The notes beneath the pieces were generated by a model. It was not told the origin of the DNA and did not search any database. It worked only from the letters and a program-made list of their open reading frames with translations. A stretch of DNA of 64,000 bases from Geothrix sp. 21YS21S-4 (GTDB taxonomy: Bacteria > Acidobacteriota > Holophagae > Holophagales > Holophagaceae): the NCBI RefSeq assembly GCF_030845995.1, contig NZ_CP132719.1, positions 2,170,001 through 2,234,000 on the forward strand, written 5' to 3'. Within the stretch, counting starts at the first letter, position 1. Each line of letters begins with the position of its first letter. The translations under genes were made by a program, and so were the position numbers. Below are positions 1 through 9,284 of the stretch, one piece after another.

Positions 1-605
1 ACAACTACTTTCCCGCCGGCCGGAACGACGTGGCCCTGGTGCTGCACGACCGGTTCCGGCGGTCGGTGGTGGCGGATTTCTCGCGCCATTGCCGCGCCCT
101 GGACTGGTCAGCGCTCTCCGACAGCCAGGACACGACGCACGCCCTCAGCGCCTCGCTCGCCCAGACCGCCTTCAGCTGCCTGTCCCAGGACTTTTGCCTC
201 CAGTCGGCGCTGTTCCACTACCTGCTGGCGCATCGGCTGGTGGCGCCGGCCTCGCATTTCCGGGAATTGGAGGAAGTCCTCGCGCAGCAGATCGTCCTTC
301 GGTACGGCGAGCGGTTCCAGAAGCAGCAGTTGGCCCTGACGACGAGCCTGAGCGTGGCCTGCCTGGTGTGCACCGTGGAGGTCGCGCTGGGAAACCCCGA
401 GTTCCCTCTGGACACCCTGGAATCCAGCGCCCGCAAGCTCGTGCAGACCCTCCTGCTATCGGGAATCCACGAAAACGGCTCCAGCGGCGGAAGCCACCCC
501 GCCCTGCTCTATCCTCCCTCCGTCGCCGTGGTGGGCGCGCCCATCAGCCCCCTCAAAAGACAGGTTCTCCTGGCCCGGATGTTCAAGCGGAAGCGGCTGC
601 CCTGA
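1..605 (+). CDS. C-terminal part of an unrecognised protein
   Basis: The reading frame is open from the window edge to a TGA at 603-605, so the true start probably lies outside. About 200 residues are visible. A GTG at position 30 is possible but has no ribosome site in front of it. The visible part is mostly helical, with several Cys residues in the middle and a basic tail ending in KRKRLP. I recognise no family. It is not TolQ/ExbB-like (no long membrane helices), although tolR follows 67 bases later. Coding use matches the neighbours. Confidence 0.6.
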   Translation, partial: NYFPAGRNDVALVLHDRFRRSVVADFSRHCRALDWSALSDSQDTTHALSASLAQTAFSCLSQDFCLQSALFHYLLAHRLVAPASHFRELEEVLAQQIVLRYGERFQKQQLALTTSLSVACLVCTVEVALGNPEFPLDTLESSARKLVQTLLLSGIHENGSSGGSHPALLYPPSVAVVGAPISPLKRQVLLARMFKRKRLP

Positions 606-672
606 AGCGATCGAACGCAGCCGCGCCGCAGCCCGCTCCGCCCCGCGCTAGACTGGAACTCTTTCGTTCGAG

Positions 673-1107
673 GTGCCCGTGGCGTTCACTCCAGGCAGCA
701 GGCGCGGCGCGATGGCCGACATCAACATGACGCCGCTCATCGACGTGATGCTGGTGCTGCTGATCATCTTCATGATCGCGGCCCCCATGATGACCACCGG
801 CGTGGACGTGAAGCTGCCCGAGAGCCGCACAGGGCGGAACCTGGAGAGCGAGGCGCTGACCGTCACGGTCACCTTCGACGGGCGGCTCCAGTTCGACAAG
901 GCCTTCGTGGCCCTCCCCGTGCTCGCCAACCAGCTGAAGGCCCGCGCCCAGAGCGGCGGCAAGCGGCCGGTCCTGGTCCGTGCCGACCACAACGTCCCCT
1001 ACGGCCGCGTCATCCAGGTGGTGGATGCCATCCGGGACGCGGGCTTCACCCAGGTGGGCTTCGTCACCGCGGCGGCCCCCGCCGTTCCCATCGCCGACGC
1101 CAAATGA
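673..1107 (+). CDS. tolR: ExbD/TolR-type biopolymer transport protein
   Basis: A 144-residue inner-membrane protein of the ExbD/TolR family, which couples the proton motive force through a TolQ/ExbB channel to TolA/TonB. It has a short cytoplasmic N-terminus, then [20 protein letters not shown], the single helix with the family's conserved Asp (in PLIDV), and a periplasmic domain. The GTG start at 673 follows a TAGACTGG box at 649-656. The stop overlaps the next gene by 4 bases (ATGA), indicating coupling to a TonB/TolA-like partner. No TolQ/ExbB gene is adjacent in the window. Calling it TolR rather than ExbD rests on the partner and is tentative. Confidence 0.85.
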   Translation: MPVAFTPGSRRGAMADINMTPLIDVMLVLLIIFMIAAPMMTTGVDVKLPESRTGRNLESEALTVTVTFDGRLQFDKAFVALPVLANQLKARAQSGGKRPVLVRADHNVPYGRVIQVVDAIRDAGFTQVGFVTAAAPAVPIADAK

Positions 1108-1919
1108 GCCAGGACCTCCAGGCCTACCTCCGCAGCCGCGCCCACCTGGGCGAACTGCGCTGGGGCGCCGGGCTGGGACTGAGCCTTGGGCTGCACCTGG
1201 CCGTGGGCCTGGCCTTCTTCTGGCCCCGCGGCGGTGGCGCGGACAAGGTCGAGGAAGCCAAGGTCACCTGGGTGAACCTGCCGGCGGCCATGGCCGGCGC
1301 CTCCGGGGGCTCCGAAGCCATGGAAGTGGGCAAGACCGGCGAGCGCCTGCGGCGGGTGGAGGAAGTGGCCCCCGTCCGCGAAACGACCCCTTCCGCGACG
1401 GCGCCCGATCCGTTCGCCGCCAAGACCACCAAAGCCGCGGCCAAGGGCGACAGCAAGGACACGGCCAGCCAGGGGACGGGAACCACCGCCGCCAAGGGCA
1501 AGACCGCGGCTCCCAACCCCGTGGCGGGGGCCGTGGGATCCGGGAACGGCGCCGCGTTCGGGGCGGGCAGCGGCATTCCCGGACTCAACCCCAGCTCCGG
1601 CGTCCAGGGCGGCGTGGGGCTGGTGGGCGGAGTCGACGGCGATTTCCCGTTCGTGTGGTATCTCCAGCAGGTCCAGGCCCGGATCACGTCCAACTGGAAC
1701 CGCGTCTCCAGCACCCAGGGCCGCGTCCAGATCTACTTCCGCATCGGCCGGGACGGCACCGTGGACCGCGTCCGGATCGAGGTCCCCAGCGGGAACGCCG
1801 CCATGGACGAGAGCGCCCGGATGGCCGTCCTCCGCGCCGCCCCGCTCCAGCGCCTGCCGGAGGGCTACGAGGGGGCCTACCTCGGCGTCCGCTTCTGGTT
1901 CACGTACCTGGGCAACTGA
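1104..1919 (+). CDS. TonB/TolA-like energy transducer
   Basis: 271 residues. One N-terminal membrane helix at about residues 20-40 is followed by a long Ala/Lys/Gly-rich spacer (about 60-185) and a C-terminal domain (about 190-271) with the TonB-family pattern: [11 protein letters not shown], then a beta strand, [14 protein letters not shown], and the alternating hydrophobic end. Such proteins span the periplasm and pass energy from the TolQR/ExbBD motor to outer-membrane partners. The 4-base overlap with tolR supports the pairing. TolA and TonB cannot be separated from sequence alone. The low-complexity spacer is typical of the family. Confidence 0.8.
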   Translation: MSQDLQAYLRSRAHLGELRWGAGLGLSLGLHLAVGLAFFWPRGGGADKVEEAKVTWVNLPAAMAGASGGSEAMEVGKTGERLRRVEEVAPVRETTPSATAPDPFAAKTTKAAAKGDSKDTASQGTGTTAAKGKTAAPNPVAGAVGSGNGAAFGAGSGIPGLNPSSGVQGGVGLVGGVDGDFPFVWYLQQVQARITSNWNRVSSTQGRVQIYFRIGRDGTVDRVRIEVPSGNAAMDESARMAVLRAAPLQRLPEGYEGAYLGVRFWFTYLGN

Positions 1920-1935
1920 ACGGTACACTTCAGGG

Positions 1936-3117
1936 ATGCTTCCTCTTCTGCCCTTGGTTGCCGCCCTCGTCCAGGTCCAGACGGCGCCTCCGTGCACCGT
2001 CACGGCGGAGCCGCGCGAGGTCCGGCCCGGCGACTCGGTGCTCCTGACCTGGAGCTGCCCCCAGGTTTCCCGCGTGCGGCTGGAACCCGGCGGAATGATC
2101 CTTCCCGGAGGCTCCCAGGTGACGCTGCGGCCCTCCTACACCACCACCTACCGGGTCTTCGACGCAGCCCCCGGCGGATCCGAGTTGGGCCACGCGGAAG
2201 TCCGCATCGTGCCCGGCCTGCCCCTGGGCGAGCCCGCGCGGGTGTGCGCCTTCGACGCCAGCGCGCAGTCGGTCCTGCCCGGCGATCCCGTGGTCCTGAA
2301 GTGGGAGTGCGCGGGAAGCGCCAAGGTCCGACTGGAGCCCGGCGGCCTTGAACTGGACGGCAAGAGCGAAGTCACCGTCACGCCGCTGGAGAGCACCCGC
2401 TACACCCTGACGGCCACCAACGCAGCCGGCGGCCAGAGCCGCACCGTCGAAGTGGCCGTTCTGGGCAAGTTGGCGAAGGCCGCCACACCGATGGTGTGCA
2501 CCTTCGACGCGAGTGCGCCCGTGGTGAAGCCCGGCGAACAGGTGGAACTCCGCTGGGTCTGCCAGGGGGACGCCAAGGTGCGGCTGGAACCCGGCGGTCT
2601 GGAACTGGACGGCCAGTCCGCCATCGCGGTGGTGCCCGACAGGACCACCGTCTACACCCTCAGCGTCAGCAACCTGATGGGCGGCTCCTCCCGGAGCCTG
2701 GAAGTCCGCGTGGAAGCCCCGCGCCGCGTGCTGACGGAAAAGGACCTGAGCGATCCGGAGGAGGCCGTCAAGCCGCTGGAGCGCATGGATCTCCAGGAAG
2801 CCCTCAATCGCGGCGCCGCCCAGCGCGCCGCCGCGCCCGAAGGCGCCTGGACTCTGCGGCTGGTGGTCTCCGGCCACGCGCCTGGCCTCAAGCAGGTGGC
2901 CCGCGCCGCTGGCTCCAGGACGCCGGACATCCTCGTCCTGCCCTACCTGCGGCCGGATGGCTTCCGCTGGTGGCAGGCCTGCTACGGCACCTTCGCCTCC
3001 CGAGCGGAGGCCCAACGGGCATGGAAGCAGGCGCCGGCTCCCCTGCGGAAGGCTTTCCACGACGCCCTTCCCCTGCGCCTTCAGAAGCTGCCGGGCGACC
3101 CGCCAAAAGCGATGTAG
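1936..3117 (+). CDS. Secreted protein with three Ig-like repeats and a SPOR-like end
   Basis: 393 residues with a short hydrophobic N-terminus that could be a signal peptide. Three homologous beta-rich repeats follow (about residues 20-98, 108-178 and 190-258). Each opens with a C-x-F/V-x-A segment, has V-x-PGDxVxLxW and a Cys after the Trp, then KVRLEPGG, and ends YTLxxxN. Repeats 2 and 3 are nearly the same. The last about 90 residues resemble a SPOR (peptidoglycan-binding) domain, with WTLRLVVSG, a Trp-rich middle and YGTFASRAEAQRA. It is 16 bases after the TonB/TolA-like gene, so an envelope role is likely. TACACT lies only 6 bases before the ATG. Confidence 0.65.
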   Translation: MLPLLPLVAALVQVQTAPPCTVTAEPREVRPGDSVLLTWSCPQVSRVRLEPGGMILPGGSQVTLRPSYTTTYRVFDAAPGGSELGHAEVRIVPGLPLGEPARVCAFDASAQSVLPGDPVVLKWECAGSAKVRLEPGGLELDGKSEVTVTPLESTRYTLTATNAAGGQSRTVEVAVLGKLAKAATPMVCTFDASAPVVKPGEQVELRWVCQGDAKVRLEPGGLELDGQSAIAVVPDRTTVYTLSVSNLMGGSSRSLEVRVEAPRRVLTEKDLSDPEEAVKPLERMDLQEALNRGAAQRAAAPEGAWTLRLVVSGHAPGLKQVARAAGSRTPDILVLPYLRPDGFRWWQACYGTFASRAEAQRAWKQAPAPLRKAFHDALPLRLQKLPGDPPKAM

Positions 3118-3195
3118 ACCCCGCCTGAAGTGAGCACCACCCCTCTACCCGTGAAGGCTCCACTTCCCCGCTGATCGTCTTGGCGCTGGCTCTTT

Positions 3196-3714
3196 TCAGC
3201 TCCGGATGACTTCCACCTCGAAGACCTCGCCCACCATGTCCGGATCGAGGGTGTCCACGATGAAGTAGATGGTGTGGGGCTCGCCGTCGGGATTTCGGTA
3301 GGTGGCCCGCGGTTCTCCGCTGGGGATGCGGTTCTGCAGGAGGCCGGGCTCCTCACGGCCCCAGGCGTTCACGCCCAGGACGCGGAACCAGGCCTTTCGG
3401 CCCTCGACCACCTGGACTGCGACCTTCCCTCCGGCAGGAACCTCGATGGCGTAGGCTCGCCATCCGCTGATGTCGGGAATCTTGTCGCGGACCCGCACGC
3501 TGCCCGCCGGCAATTGCAGGGCCGGGATGGAGGGCCCCTGCCGGGCGTTCCTCCGCATCTGTCCCTGGAGATCGCCGCCCGCCCCAGCATCCGGAACACG
3601 GGGGACCATCGGCCCGCGGGCCGCGCGGGGCAGATCCTTGGCGTCCACCACCCGAAGCGGCGCCGCAGGCGACTGGAACAGAAGTGCGGGAACGGAGAGC
3701 AGCCAGGGAATCAA
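3196..3714 (-). CDS. Secreted hypothetical protein
   Basis: 172 residues starting from TTG; a GGAGG box 5 bases upstream decides this start. The N-terminus MIPWLLSVPALLFQSPAAP looks like a signal peptide. The mature part begins with a Gly/Arg/Gln-rich stretch and then a compact, beta-rich domain with no Cys. I recognise no family. It stands alone between a converging envelope gene and a reductase-like gene, and is probably periplasmic. Confidence 0.65.
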   Translation of the reverse strand: MIPWLLSVPALLFQSPAAPLRVVDAKDLPRAARGPMVPRVPDAGAGGDLQGQMRRNARQGPSIPALQLPAGSVRVRDKIPDISGWRAYAIEVPAGGKVAVQVVEGRKAWFRVLGVNAWGREEPGLLQNRIPSGEPRATYRNPDGEPHTIYFIVDTLDPDMVGEVFEVEVIRS

Positions 3715-3766
3715 GGGAACCTCCGACGTTTAGATGCCGCGATAAGAAGGAAGGATCACCGGAAGG

Positions 3767-4291
3767 TCAGGGGAGCACGCGGTACTCGCTCTGGACCAGT
3801 CCGCTCGGGAAGGCCCGGGTGGCGACGTGGCGGAGAGCCATATCGTGGGGCAGGGCGCCGAAGAGCGGGATGCCTTCGCCGATCAGCACGGGGACCCGGG
3901 TGATGATCAGACGGTCGATCAGCCCCGCCCGCAGAAAGCGCTGGATCGTGATACCGCCGTCCACGTAGAGATTCATGACACCGCGTTCCGCCAGCCGGGC
4001 CACGATCTCCGCCGGCAATCCGGCCATCTGTTCGACTGCGCTTCCCGTGGAACTCGGCAACTGGAGGGGACGGCTGCTGAGCACCACCACCCGCTTGGAA
4101 CCGTAGGGCCAGGGATCGAAGGTCAGCACCTTGTCGAAAGTGTTGCGGCCGATGATCAGCGCATCGACACTCGCCATGAATTCGTCGTAGCCGTGGGGCT
4201 CCCCGCCTTCATCCGGCAGCCAATCCAGGTCGTGGTTCCCCCGCGCGAGGAACCCGTCCACGCTGACGCCCACAAACACGGACACAGTCAT
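3767..4291 (-). CDS. Dihydrofolate reductase family protein (RibD C-terminal-like)
   Basis: 174 residues. The order of motifs matches the RibD-C/dihydrofolate-reductase-like family: VFVGVSVDGFLA at the start, DALIIGRNTFD for the nucleotide-binding part, VVVLSSRPL, NLYVDGGITIQRFL and a C-terminal LIITRVPVLIGEG. Members are NAD(P)H-dependent reductases. The substrate cannot be read from the sequence, and a true folate role is unlikely. ATG with a GGAGG box 6 bases upstream. It ends 52 bases from the start of the previous minus-strand gene. Confidence 0.8.
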   Translation of the reverse strand: MTVSVFVGVSVDGFLARGNHDLDWLPDEGGEPHGYDEFMASVDALIIGRNTFDKVLTFDPWPYGSKRVVVLSSRPLQLPSSTGSAVEQMAGLPAEIVARLAERGVMNLYVDGGITIQRFLRAGLIDRLIITRVPVLIGEGIPLFGALPHDMALRHVATRAFPSGLVQSEYRVLP

Positions 4292-4354
4292 GCAACCTCC
4301 CCGTCTTGGGTACCTCGAGGAATGAAAATAACCGAGCCTATCGCTTCCGGGGCG

Positions 4355-5488
4355 CTACTCCCCCAACTTCCGGAGGAGGTCGTCGGCGACGCGCCCTGCA
4401 GCGCCCGGCTGGCCCAGGTGGCCGCGCACCTCGGCCAGATCGGCGCGGATCTGGGCGGCTTCGGCGGGATCCAGCAGCCGCGCGAGCTCCTGGCCCAGCC
4501 GCTCCGCGTTGACGTCCCCCTGCACCAGCTCGGTGGCCACTTCGCGCCGCGCGACGACGTTGGCCAGGCCGAAGTGGGGCAGCTTCACGACGTGCCGCGC
4601 CACCTGGTAGGTGAGGGCGTTCAGCTTGTAGACGATGGCGAAGGGCGTTCCCAGGAGGGCGGTCTCCAGGGTGGCGGTGCCGGAGGCCACCAGCGCCGCG
4701 TCCGCGTAGGCCCGGGCGGCGTAGGCGCGCCCCTGGACCAGCGTCACCGGCGCCTCGCCGAGATGGGCGCGCACGAAGCCGGATTCCAGCGTGGGTGCGA
4801 TGGGCAGGACCCACTGGACCTCCGGCCGTGAACTCCGCCAGTTCCGCGCCAACTCCGCCATGGGCGGAAGGAGCCGCTGGATCTCGCCCCGCCGGCTGCC
4901 CGGGAGGAGGGCCACCAGGGGCCGCGCGGGGTCCAGGCCCGTCTCCGCGAAGAAGGCCGCGCGATCGCACTCGGGCTTCACCACTTCCACCAGGGGGTGG
5001 CCCACGAACCGGGCATCCACCGGATAGCCGCGGAACAGCTCCGGCTCGAAATCGAACAGGCAGTAGAGGGTGTCCAGGGTGCGCCCCAGATCGGGAATGC
5101 GCCCCTTCTTCCAGGCCCACACCTGGGGGCAGACGTACTGGTGCAGCGTCACCGCCGGCGCCTGTTTGCGGAGGGCCTTGGCCAGGCGGAGGTTGAAGCC
5201 GGGGTAGTCGATGAGCAGGGCGCCGGAGACGGCCTCCTCTCCAGCGGCGGCCAGGATCTCGCCGAACAGCCGGTTCAGCCGCGGGAGGTGGCGGATCACC
5301 TCCACGAAGCCCACCACGGCGAGGTCCTTCACGTCCGCCAGCTTGCGATCGAGGAAGGGCGTCATCCGCGGCCCTCCCACCCCGATGACGCGGAGGTCGG
5401 GGCGGCGGGCCTTCAGCTCCCGCAGGAGTTCCGCGCCATGCAGGTCCCCGGAATCCTCCCCCGCCACCACCAGCAGCGGACCCGTCAC
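4355..5488 (-). CDS. lpxB: Lipid-A-disaccharide synthase
   Basis: 377 residues, the normal LpxB length. LpxB joins UDP-2,3-diacylglucosamine to lipid X to make the lipid A disaccharide at the inner membrane. Family marks seen: LLVVAGEDSGDLHGA at the N-terminus, LIDYPGFNLRLA, CPQVWAWKKGRI, CLFDFEPELF, FVGHPLV, ALLPGSRRGEIQRLLP and ASGTATLETALLGTP. The GTG start at 5488 overlaps the stop of the upstream gene by 4 bases (GTGA). Open frame continues upstream but has no homology, so the GTG is preferred. This gene shows the cell makes lipid A. Confidence 0.95.
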   Translation of the reverse strand: MTGPLLVVAGEDSGDLHGAELLRELKARRPDLRVIGVGGPRMTPFLDRKLADVKDLAVVGFVEVIRHLPRLNRLFGEILAAAGEEAVSGALLIDYPGFNLRLAKALRKQAPAVTLHQYVCPQVWAWKKGRIPDLGRTLDTLYCLFDFEPELFRGYPVDARFVGHPLVEVVKPECDRAAFFAETGLDPARPLVALLPGSRRGEIQRLLPPMAELARNWRSSRPEVQWVLPIAPTLESGFVRAHLGEAPVTLVQGRAYAARAYADAALVASGTATLETALLGTPFAIVYKLNALTYQVARHVVKLPHFGLANVVARREVATELVQGDVNAERLGQELARLLDPAEAAQIRADLAEVRGHLGQPGAAGRVADDLLRKLGE

Positions 5489-6162
5489 GGGCGGCCCTCG
5501 GAGTTCCAGTGCCGTCCGAACACCAGCTCGCCCTCGGGGCCCGCGGGGCGCGCCACAGGGGGCAGATCCGCGGGAAACAGCACGGGCGGATGGGCGACTT
5601 CCAGAACGGTCGCTTCGCGGCGGAAGGCCTCCGGATCCCGCGCGGGAAGGGCCATGTCCCAGCGGTAGCCCAGGCGCTGGAGGGGCCGGAGGTCGGAGGA
5701 GGGCTCGCACACGCCGCACCACAAGCGATCCACGAGGGCGTCCACGTCGGCCGTCGCCGGATGCCAGCAGAACCCCACGGCCTCGGCGCGGGCCTGCCGC
5801 AGGAGATCGGCCACCTCGGCTTCGGCGCCCCCTTCGATCCGCAGGGCCAGCTTGGTTCCGCGGCCCGACGCGGCCTCCAGCAGGGCCTCCAGGCGGCCCA
5901 GCAGGCGGAAGCCTTCTTCCCGGGTCGCGGGCCGGGGCGCGCAAAGGACGAGGAAATCGGGGTTCAGTCCCCAGCCGAGAGCCTCCACGCCCTCTTCGAG
6001 GGTTCCGTTCTGGGGCAGATGGATGGCGGGGATGGCCATGCCGCGTCGGACGGCCTGTCCCCATCCACCGTGGACGTCCCCATCCCAGGCGAGGGCCACG
6101 GCGCCCGCCGCGACCCACTCTCCGGGGTCGGAACGGGAGGAAATCAGGGGCACGAACCGCAT
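5485..6162 (-). CDS. Unrecognised protein translationally coupled to lpxB
   Basis: 225 residues, starting MRFVPLISSRSDPGEW and ending in TGA that overlaps the lpxB GTG. The pattern of alternating hydrophobic strands and helices (LVLCAPRP, LALRIEGG, AVGFCWHPA) suggests an alpha/beta, perhaps TIM-barrel fold, but no family motif is clear. There is no signal peptide. The overlap implies shared translation with lpxB, so a lipid A or envelope-linked role is possible but unproven. An in-frame start further upstream would run into the divergent DUF2203 gene and is less likely. Confidence 0.7.
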   Translation of the reverse strand: MRFVPLISSRSDPGEWVAAGAVALAWDGDVHGGWGQAVRRGMAIPAIHLPQNGTLEEGVEALGWGLNPDFLVLCAPRPATREEGFRLLGRLEALLEAASGRGTKLALRIEGGAEAEVADLLRQARAEAVGFCWHPATADVDALVDRLWCGVCEPSSDLRPLQRLGYRWDMALPARDPEAFRREATVLEVAHPPVLFPADLPPVARPAGPEGELVFGRHWNSEGRP

Positions 6163-6190
6163 GGGTTTATCATGGAGCAACGGAGGCACC

Positions 6191-6553
6191 ATGGGCCGCA
6201 TTTTCACCCTGGACGAAGCGCGGGCCATGATGCCGCAGGTGAAGGCGGTCACAGAACCTGTCTACACACTCGCTGCGAGCCTCGCCGAAGAACTCAGCCA
6301 GGCGGAGGACGCCAAGGACGAACCCCGGGCCGACGCCCTGCGGGAACGGCTCCAGACCCTCGTCCAGAGCTGGCAGCAGAGCATGCAGGACCTGGAGGCC
6401 GAAGTGAAGGGTCTCTGGCTGGTGGACTTCGATTCGGGCGACGGCTACTGGTGCTGGGCCTATCCCGAGGACGAGCTGGGCCATTGGCACAGCTATGAAG
6501 GCGGGTTCCGTTCCCGCGTTCCCGTGGACCAGCGGCCCGGCGTCCAGGCCTGA
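6191..6553 (+). CDS. DUF2203 family protein
   Basis: 120 residues. It has the DUF2203 layout: FTLDEARAMMPQVKAV at the N-terminus, a helical middle, then VKGLWLVDFDSGDGYWCWAYPEDELGHWH and GFRSRVPVD. The function of the family is unknown. ATG with GGAGG at 6183-6187. Divergent from the lpxB-coupled gene. The next gene starts directly after its stop (TGAATG), so the two are probably cotranscribed. Confidence 0.85.
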   Translation: MGRIFTLDEARAMMPQVKAVTEPVYTLAASLAEELSQAEDAKDEPRADALRERLQTLVQSWQQSMQDLEAEVKGLWLVDFDSGDGYWCWAYPEDELGHWHSYEGGFRSRVPVDQRPGVQA

Positions 6554-6934
6554 ATGCCGAAGCCCCAGAAGCGCATCGAGCCCGGCGCCCCGCCCCAGGA
6601 TTTTCGGGCGGCGGTTCTCGCGGTGGTGGCGCGGATCCCGCGCGGCCAGTTGGCGTCCTACGGCCAGGTGGCGCTCCTGGCGGGCTTCCCCCAGCGCCCG
6701 CGCCAGGTGGGGATGGTGCTGTCGGGCCTGCCGGAGGGCACGGATCTGCCCTGGCACCGCGTGGTGAACACCCAGGGCTACGTCCCCAGCCGGGGCCGGT
6801 GGTGGGGCGCCTTCGAGCAGATCGGGCGGCTGCGGGAAGAGGGCATCGAGGTGGACGACGAAGGCAATCTGGACCTGGAAGCGCACCGCTGGAGCGGAAC
6901 GCCGACCAAGCCAAAGGCCCGTCGCCGCCCTTAG
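6554..6934 (+). CDS. Alkyltransferase-like protein (ATL), MGMT family
   Basis: 126 residues. It matches the DNA-binding domain of O6-methylguanine-DNA methyltransferase: ARIPRGQLASYGQVALLAGFP, RQVGMVLSGLP, then PWHRVVNTQGYV. The active-site Cys of the usual PCHRV motif is Trp67 here. This is the hallmark of ATL proteins, which bind O6-alkylguanine lesions and flag them for nucleotide excision repair instead of repairing them. Starts immediately after the DUF2203 stop. The tail is basic (PTKPKARRRP). Confidence 0.88.
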   Translation: MPKPQKRIEPGAPPQDFRAAVLAVVARIPRGQLASYGQVALLAGFPQRPRQVGMVLSGLPEGTDLPWHRVVNTQGYVPSRGRWWGAFEQIGRLREEGIEVDDEGNLDLEAHRWSGTPTKPKARRRP

Positions 6935-6967
6935 GTTCCGTCAGGTACACTGGAGGCGGAGGGGCCC

Positions 6968-7203
6968 ATGAAGGTTCGCGTATCGGTGCAGTTGAAGCCC
7001 GGAATCCTGGATCCCCAGGGCAAGGCAGTGGAACAGGGCCTCCACGGCTTCGGCTTCGCGGTTGAGCACGTGCGCATCGGCCGCCTCATCGAGCTGGAGA
7101 TCCCCGGCGACGATCCCGCCGAGGTGAAGGCCAAGGCCCAGGCCATGTGCGACAAGCTGCTGGTCAATCCGGTGATGGAGAAGGCCTCCATCGAGGTGGT
7201 CTG

Positions 7204-7204
<1 letters not shown>
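6968..7204 (+). CDS. purS: Phosphoribosylformylglycinamidine synthase subunit PurS
   Basis: 78 residues, the usual size. KVRVSVQLKPGILDPQGKAV and VRIGRLIELEI are PurS marks. PurS, PurQ and small PurL together make formylglycinamidine ribonucleotide from FGAR in purine synthesis; PurS bridges the other two. TACACTGG at 6946-6953 and a GGAGG-rich leader precede the ATG. The TGA overlaps the purQ ATG by one base. Confidence 0.95.
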
Positions 7205-7902
<698 letters not shown>

Positions 7903-8019
7903 GAGGCCATTTGGCCCCCGTCCCGGGGCTTGTGAAAATTCCATCCCCGCAAATTGGATTTCCTGTCATCCTTCCTGGGACGCCCCGGTGGGCATATCTA
8001 TTTATTCCCGAGCCGAGCC

Positions 8020-8877
8020 ATGAGCGAATCGGAAGCGAAGAACCTCCAGAACTTCACCAGCGGCCCCCTCCGCCTGGCGATCCTCAAACGGGACCCGGTC
8101 CCCTCCAAGCTGCTGCCCGCCCGGGACGCCTGGACGCTGCTGCAGCCCACCCACGCGGTGCGCGTCTGCACCAACGAGGACCGGGAAGAGGGCGTGATCC
8201 GCTCCGGCGACCTGGCCCTGCTGCTGCCGGGCTTCGGGCACACGCTGAAGCGCCACCACGCCAACACGCCCTTCGGCTTCACGGCGCTGTTCCTGGAAGG
8301 CCCCTTCCCCGAGCCGCTCCTGTCGTCGCTCCAGAATCCGCCGCGGAAGTGGCAGGAATCCAGCTTCGCGGTGCTCCGCAGCCTCAGCCTCAAGCAGCTG
8401 TTCAGCATTTTCAGCCAGGAGCTGTCGAATCCCGACGGCGTGCAGCTGATGACGCGCGAGCTGTTCCTCATCCTCCTGGGCGCCGAGCTGTCCCGCCTCA
8501 CGGAGAAGGAGGACCGGGGCCGCTTTCCGTACCGCCTCAACCGCTCGACGCTACAGCTGGTCCTGGACCACATGGAAGCCCACATCGGCTCCAAGAACAG
8601 CGTGCCCGAGCTGGCCACCATGGCCCGCTGCACGCCGGATCACTTCATCCGCCTGTTCCGCGAAGCCACCAGCACCACGCCCCACCAGTACCTCATCGAG
8701 CGCCGCCTCCAGCGCGCGGTGACCCTCCTCGCCAACGGCGAGCGGCCGAGCGACGTGGCGCGGATCCTCGGCTTCTACGACGCCAGCGCCTTCACCCGCG
8801 CCTTCAAGCGCCGGTTCGGCGTGCCGCCGAGCGAATACGCCCAGGAGGCGTACGAGCGGCAGTTCCCCAAGAGGTAG
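8020..8877 (+). CDS. AraC-family transcriptional regulator
   Basis: 285 residues from the ATG at 8020 (MSESEAKNL); a TTG 66 bases upstream in frame is less likely. The first about 170 residues form an unrecognised cupin-like sensing region (RSGDLALLLPGFGH). The last 100 carry the two helix-turn-helix motifs of AraC proteins: VPELATMARCTPDHFIRLFREATSTTP, then a linker and VARILGFYDASAFTRAFKRRFGVPPSEY. The target is unknown; no metabolic gene is paired with it. A strong bidirectional terminator follows. Confidence 0.88.
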   Translation: MSESEAKNLQNFTSGPLRLAILKRDPVPSKLLPARDAWTLLQPTHAVRVCTNEDREEGVIRSGDLALLLPGFGHTLKRHHANTPFGFTALFLEGPFPEPLLSSLQNPPRKWQESSFAVLRSLSLKQLFSIFSQELSNPDGVQLMTRELFLILLGAELSRLTEKEDRGRFPYRLNRSTLQLVLDHMEAHIGSKNSVPELATMARCTPDHFIRLFREATSTTPHQYLIERRLQRAVTLLANGERPSDVARILGFYDASAFTRAFKRRFGVPPSEYAQEAYERQFPKR

Positions 8878-8883
8878 CGAAAA

Positions 8884-8906
8884 AAAGGGCGCCCGCGGCG
8901 CCCTTT
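8884..8906. terminator. Bidirectional intrinsic terminator
   Basis: Perfect stem GGGCGCC (8887-8893), loop CGC, GGCGCCC (8897-8903), flanked by A-run on one side and TTT on the other, so that it works in both directions. It lies between the converging AraC gene and the Lys/Ala-rich protein gene. Confidence 0.8.
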
Positions 8907-8924
8907 CACTTGATGCGGAAACGC

Positions 8925-9284
8925 CTACTTGGCGGCCTTCGCGGTGAGGTCCTTGGCCTTGGCCGCGCCCTTGCCCGAGCCCGACTTCCCCTTGGCTTTC
9001 GCCTTGTCGCTCCCCGCCTTGGCGGCGCTCTCACCCTCGGCCGTGGCAGCCTTCACCTTGTCGCCGGCCACCGGAACGCCGCCGGCCTTGGCGTCCACCT
9101 TGGTCTTGGCGGAGGAGGCCTTCTGATCGGCCTTCGCCTTGGCCTGGTCCGCCTTGTCGTCGGCCTTGGCCTTGCCCTTGTCGACGGCCGCGTCCGCGGC
9201 GCCCTTCAGGTCCGCCTTCGAGGGGATCTGGGCGACCAGCGCGAGGGAAGCAGTCATGAGCAGGACGATCGGGAAACGTTTCAT
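8925..9284 (-). CDS. Secreted Lys/Ala-rich low-complexity protein
   Basis: 119 residues. Signal peptide MKRFPIVLLMTASLALVAQ, then about 100 residues made almost only of Lys, Ala, Asp, Gly, Ser and Thr in repeats such as KAKADDKADQAKAKADQKA, with no aromatic residue and no Cys. It resembles LEA-like or histone-H1-like tails and is predicted to be disordered or loosely helical. ATG with GGAG 7 bases upstream. A TTGACA at 9337-9332 on this strand may be its -35. Function unknown. Confidence 0.75.
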   Translation of the reverse strand: MKRFPIVLLMTASLALVAQIPSKADLKGAADAAVDKGKAKADDKADQAKAKADQKASSAKTKVDAKAGGVPVAGDKVKAATAEGESAAKAGSDKAKAKGKSGSGKGAAKAKDLTAKAAK

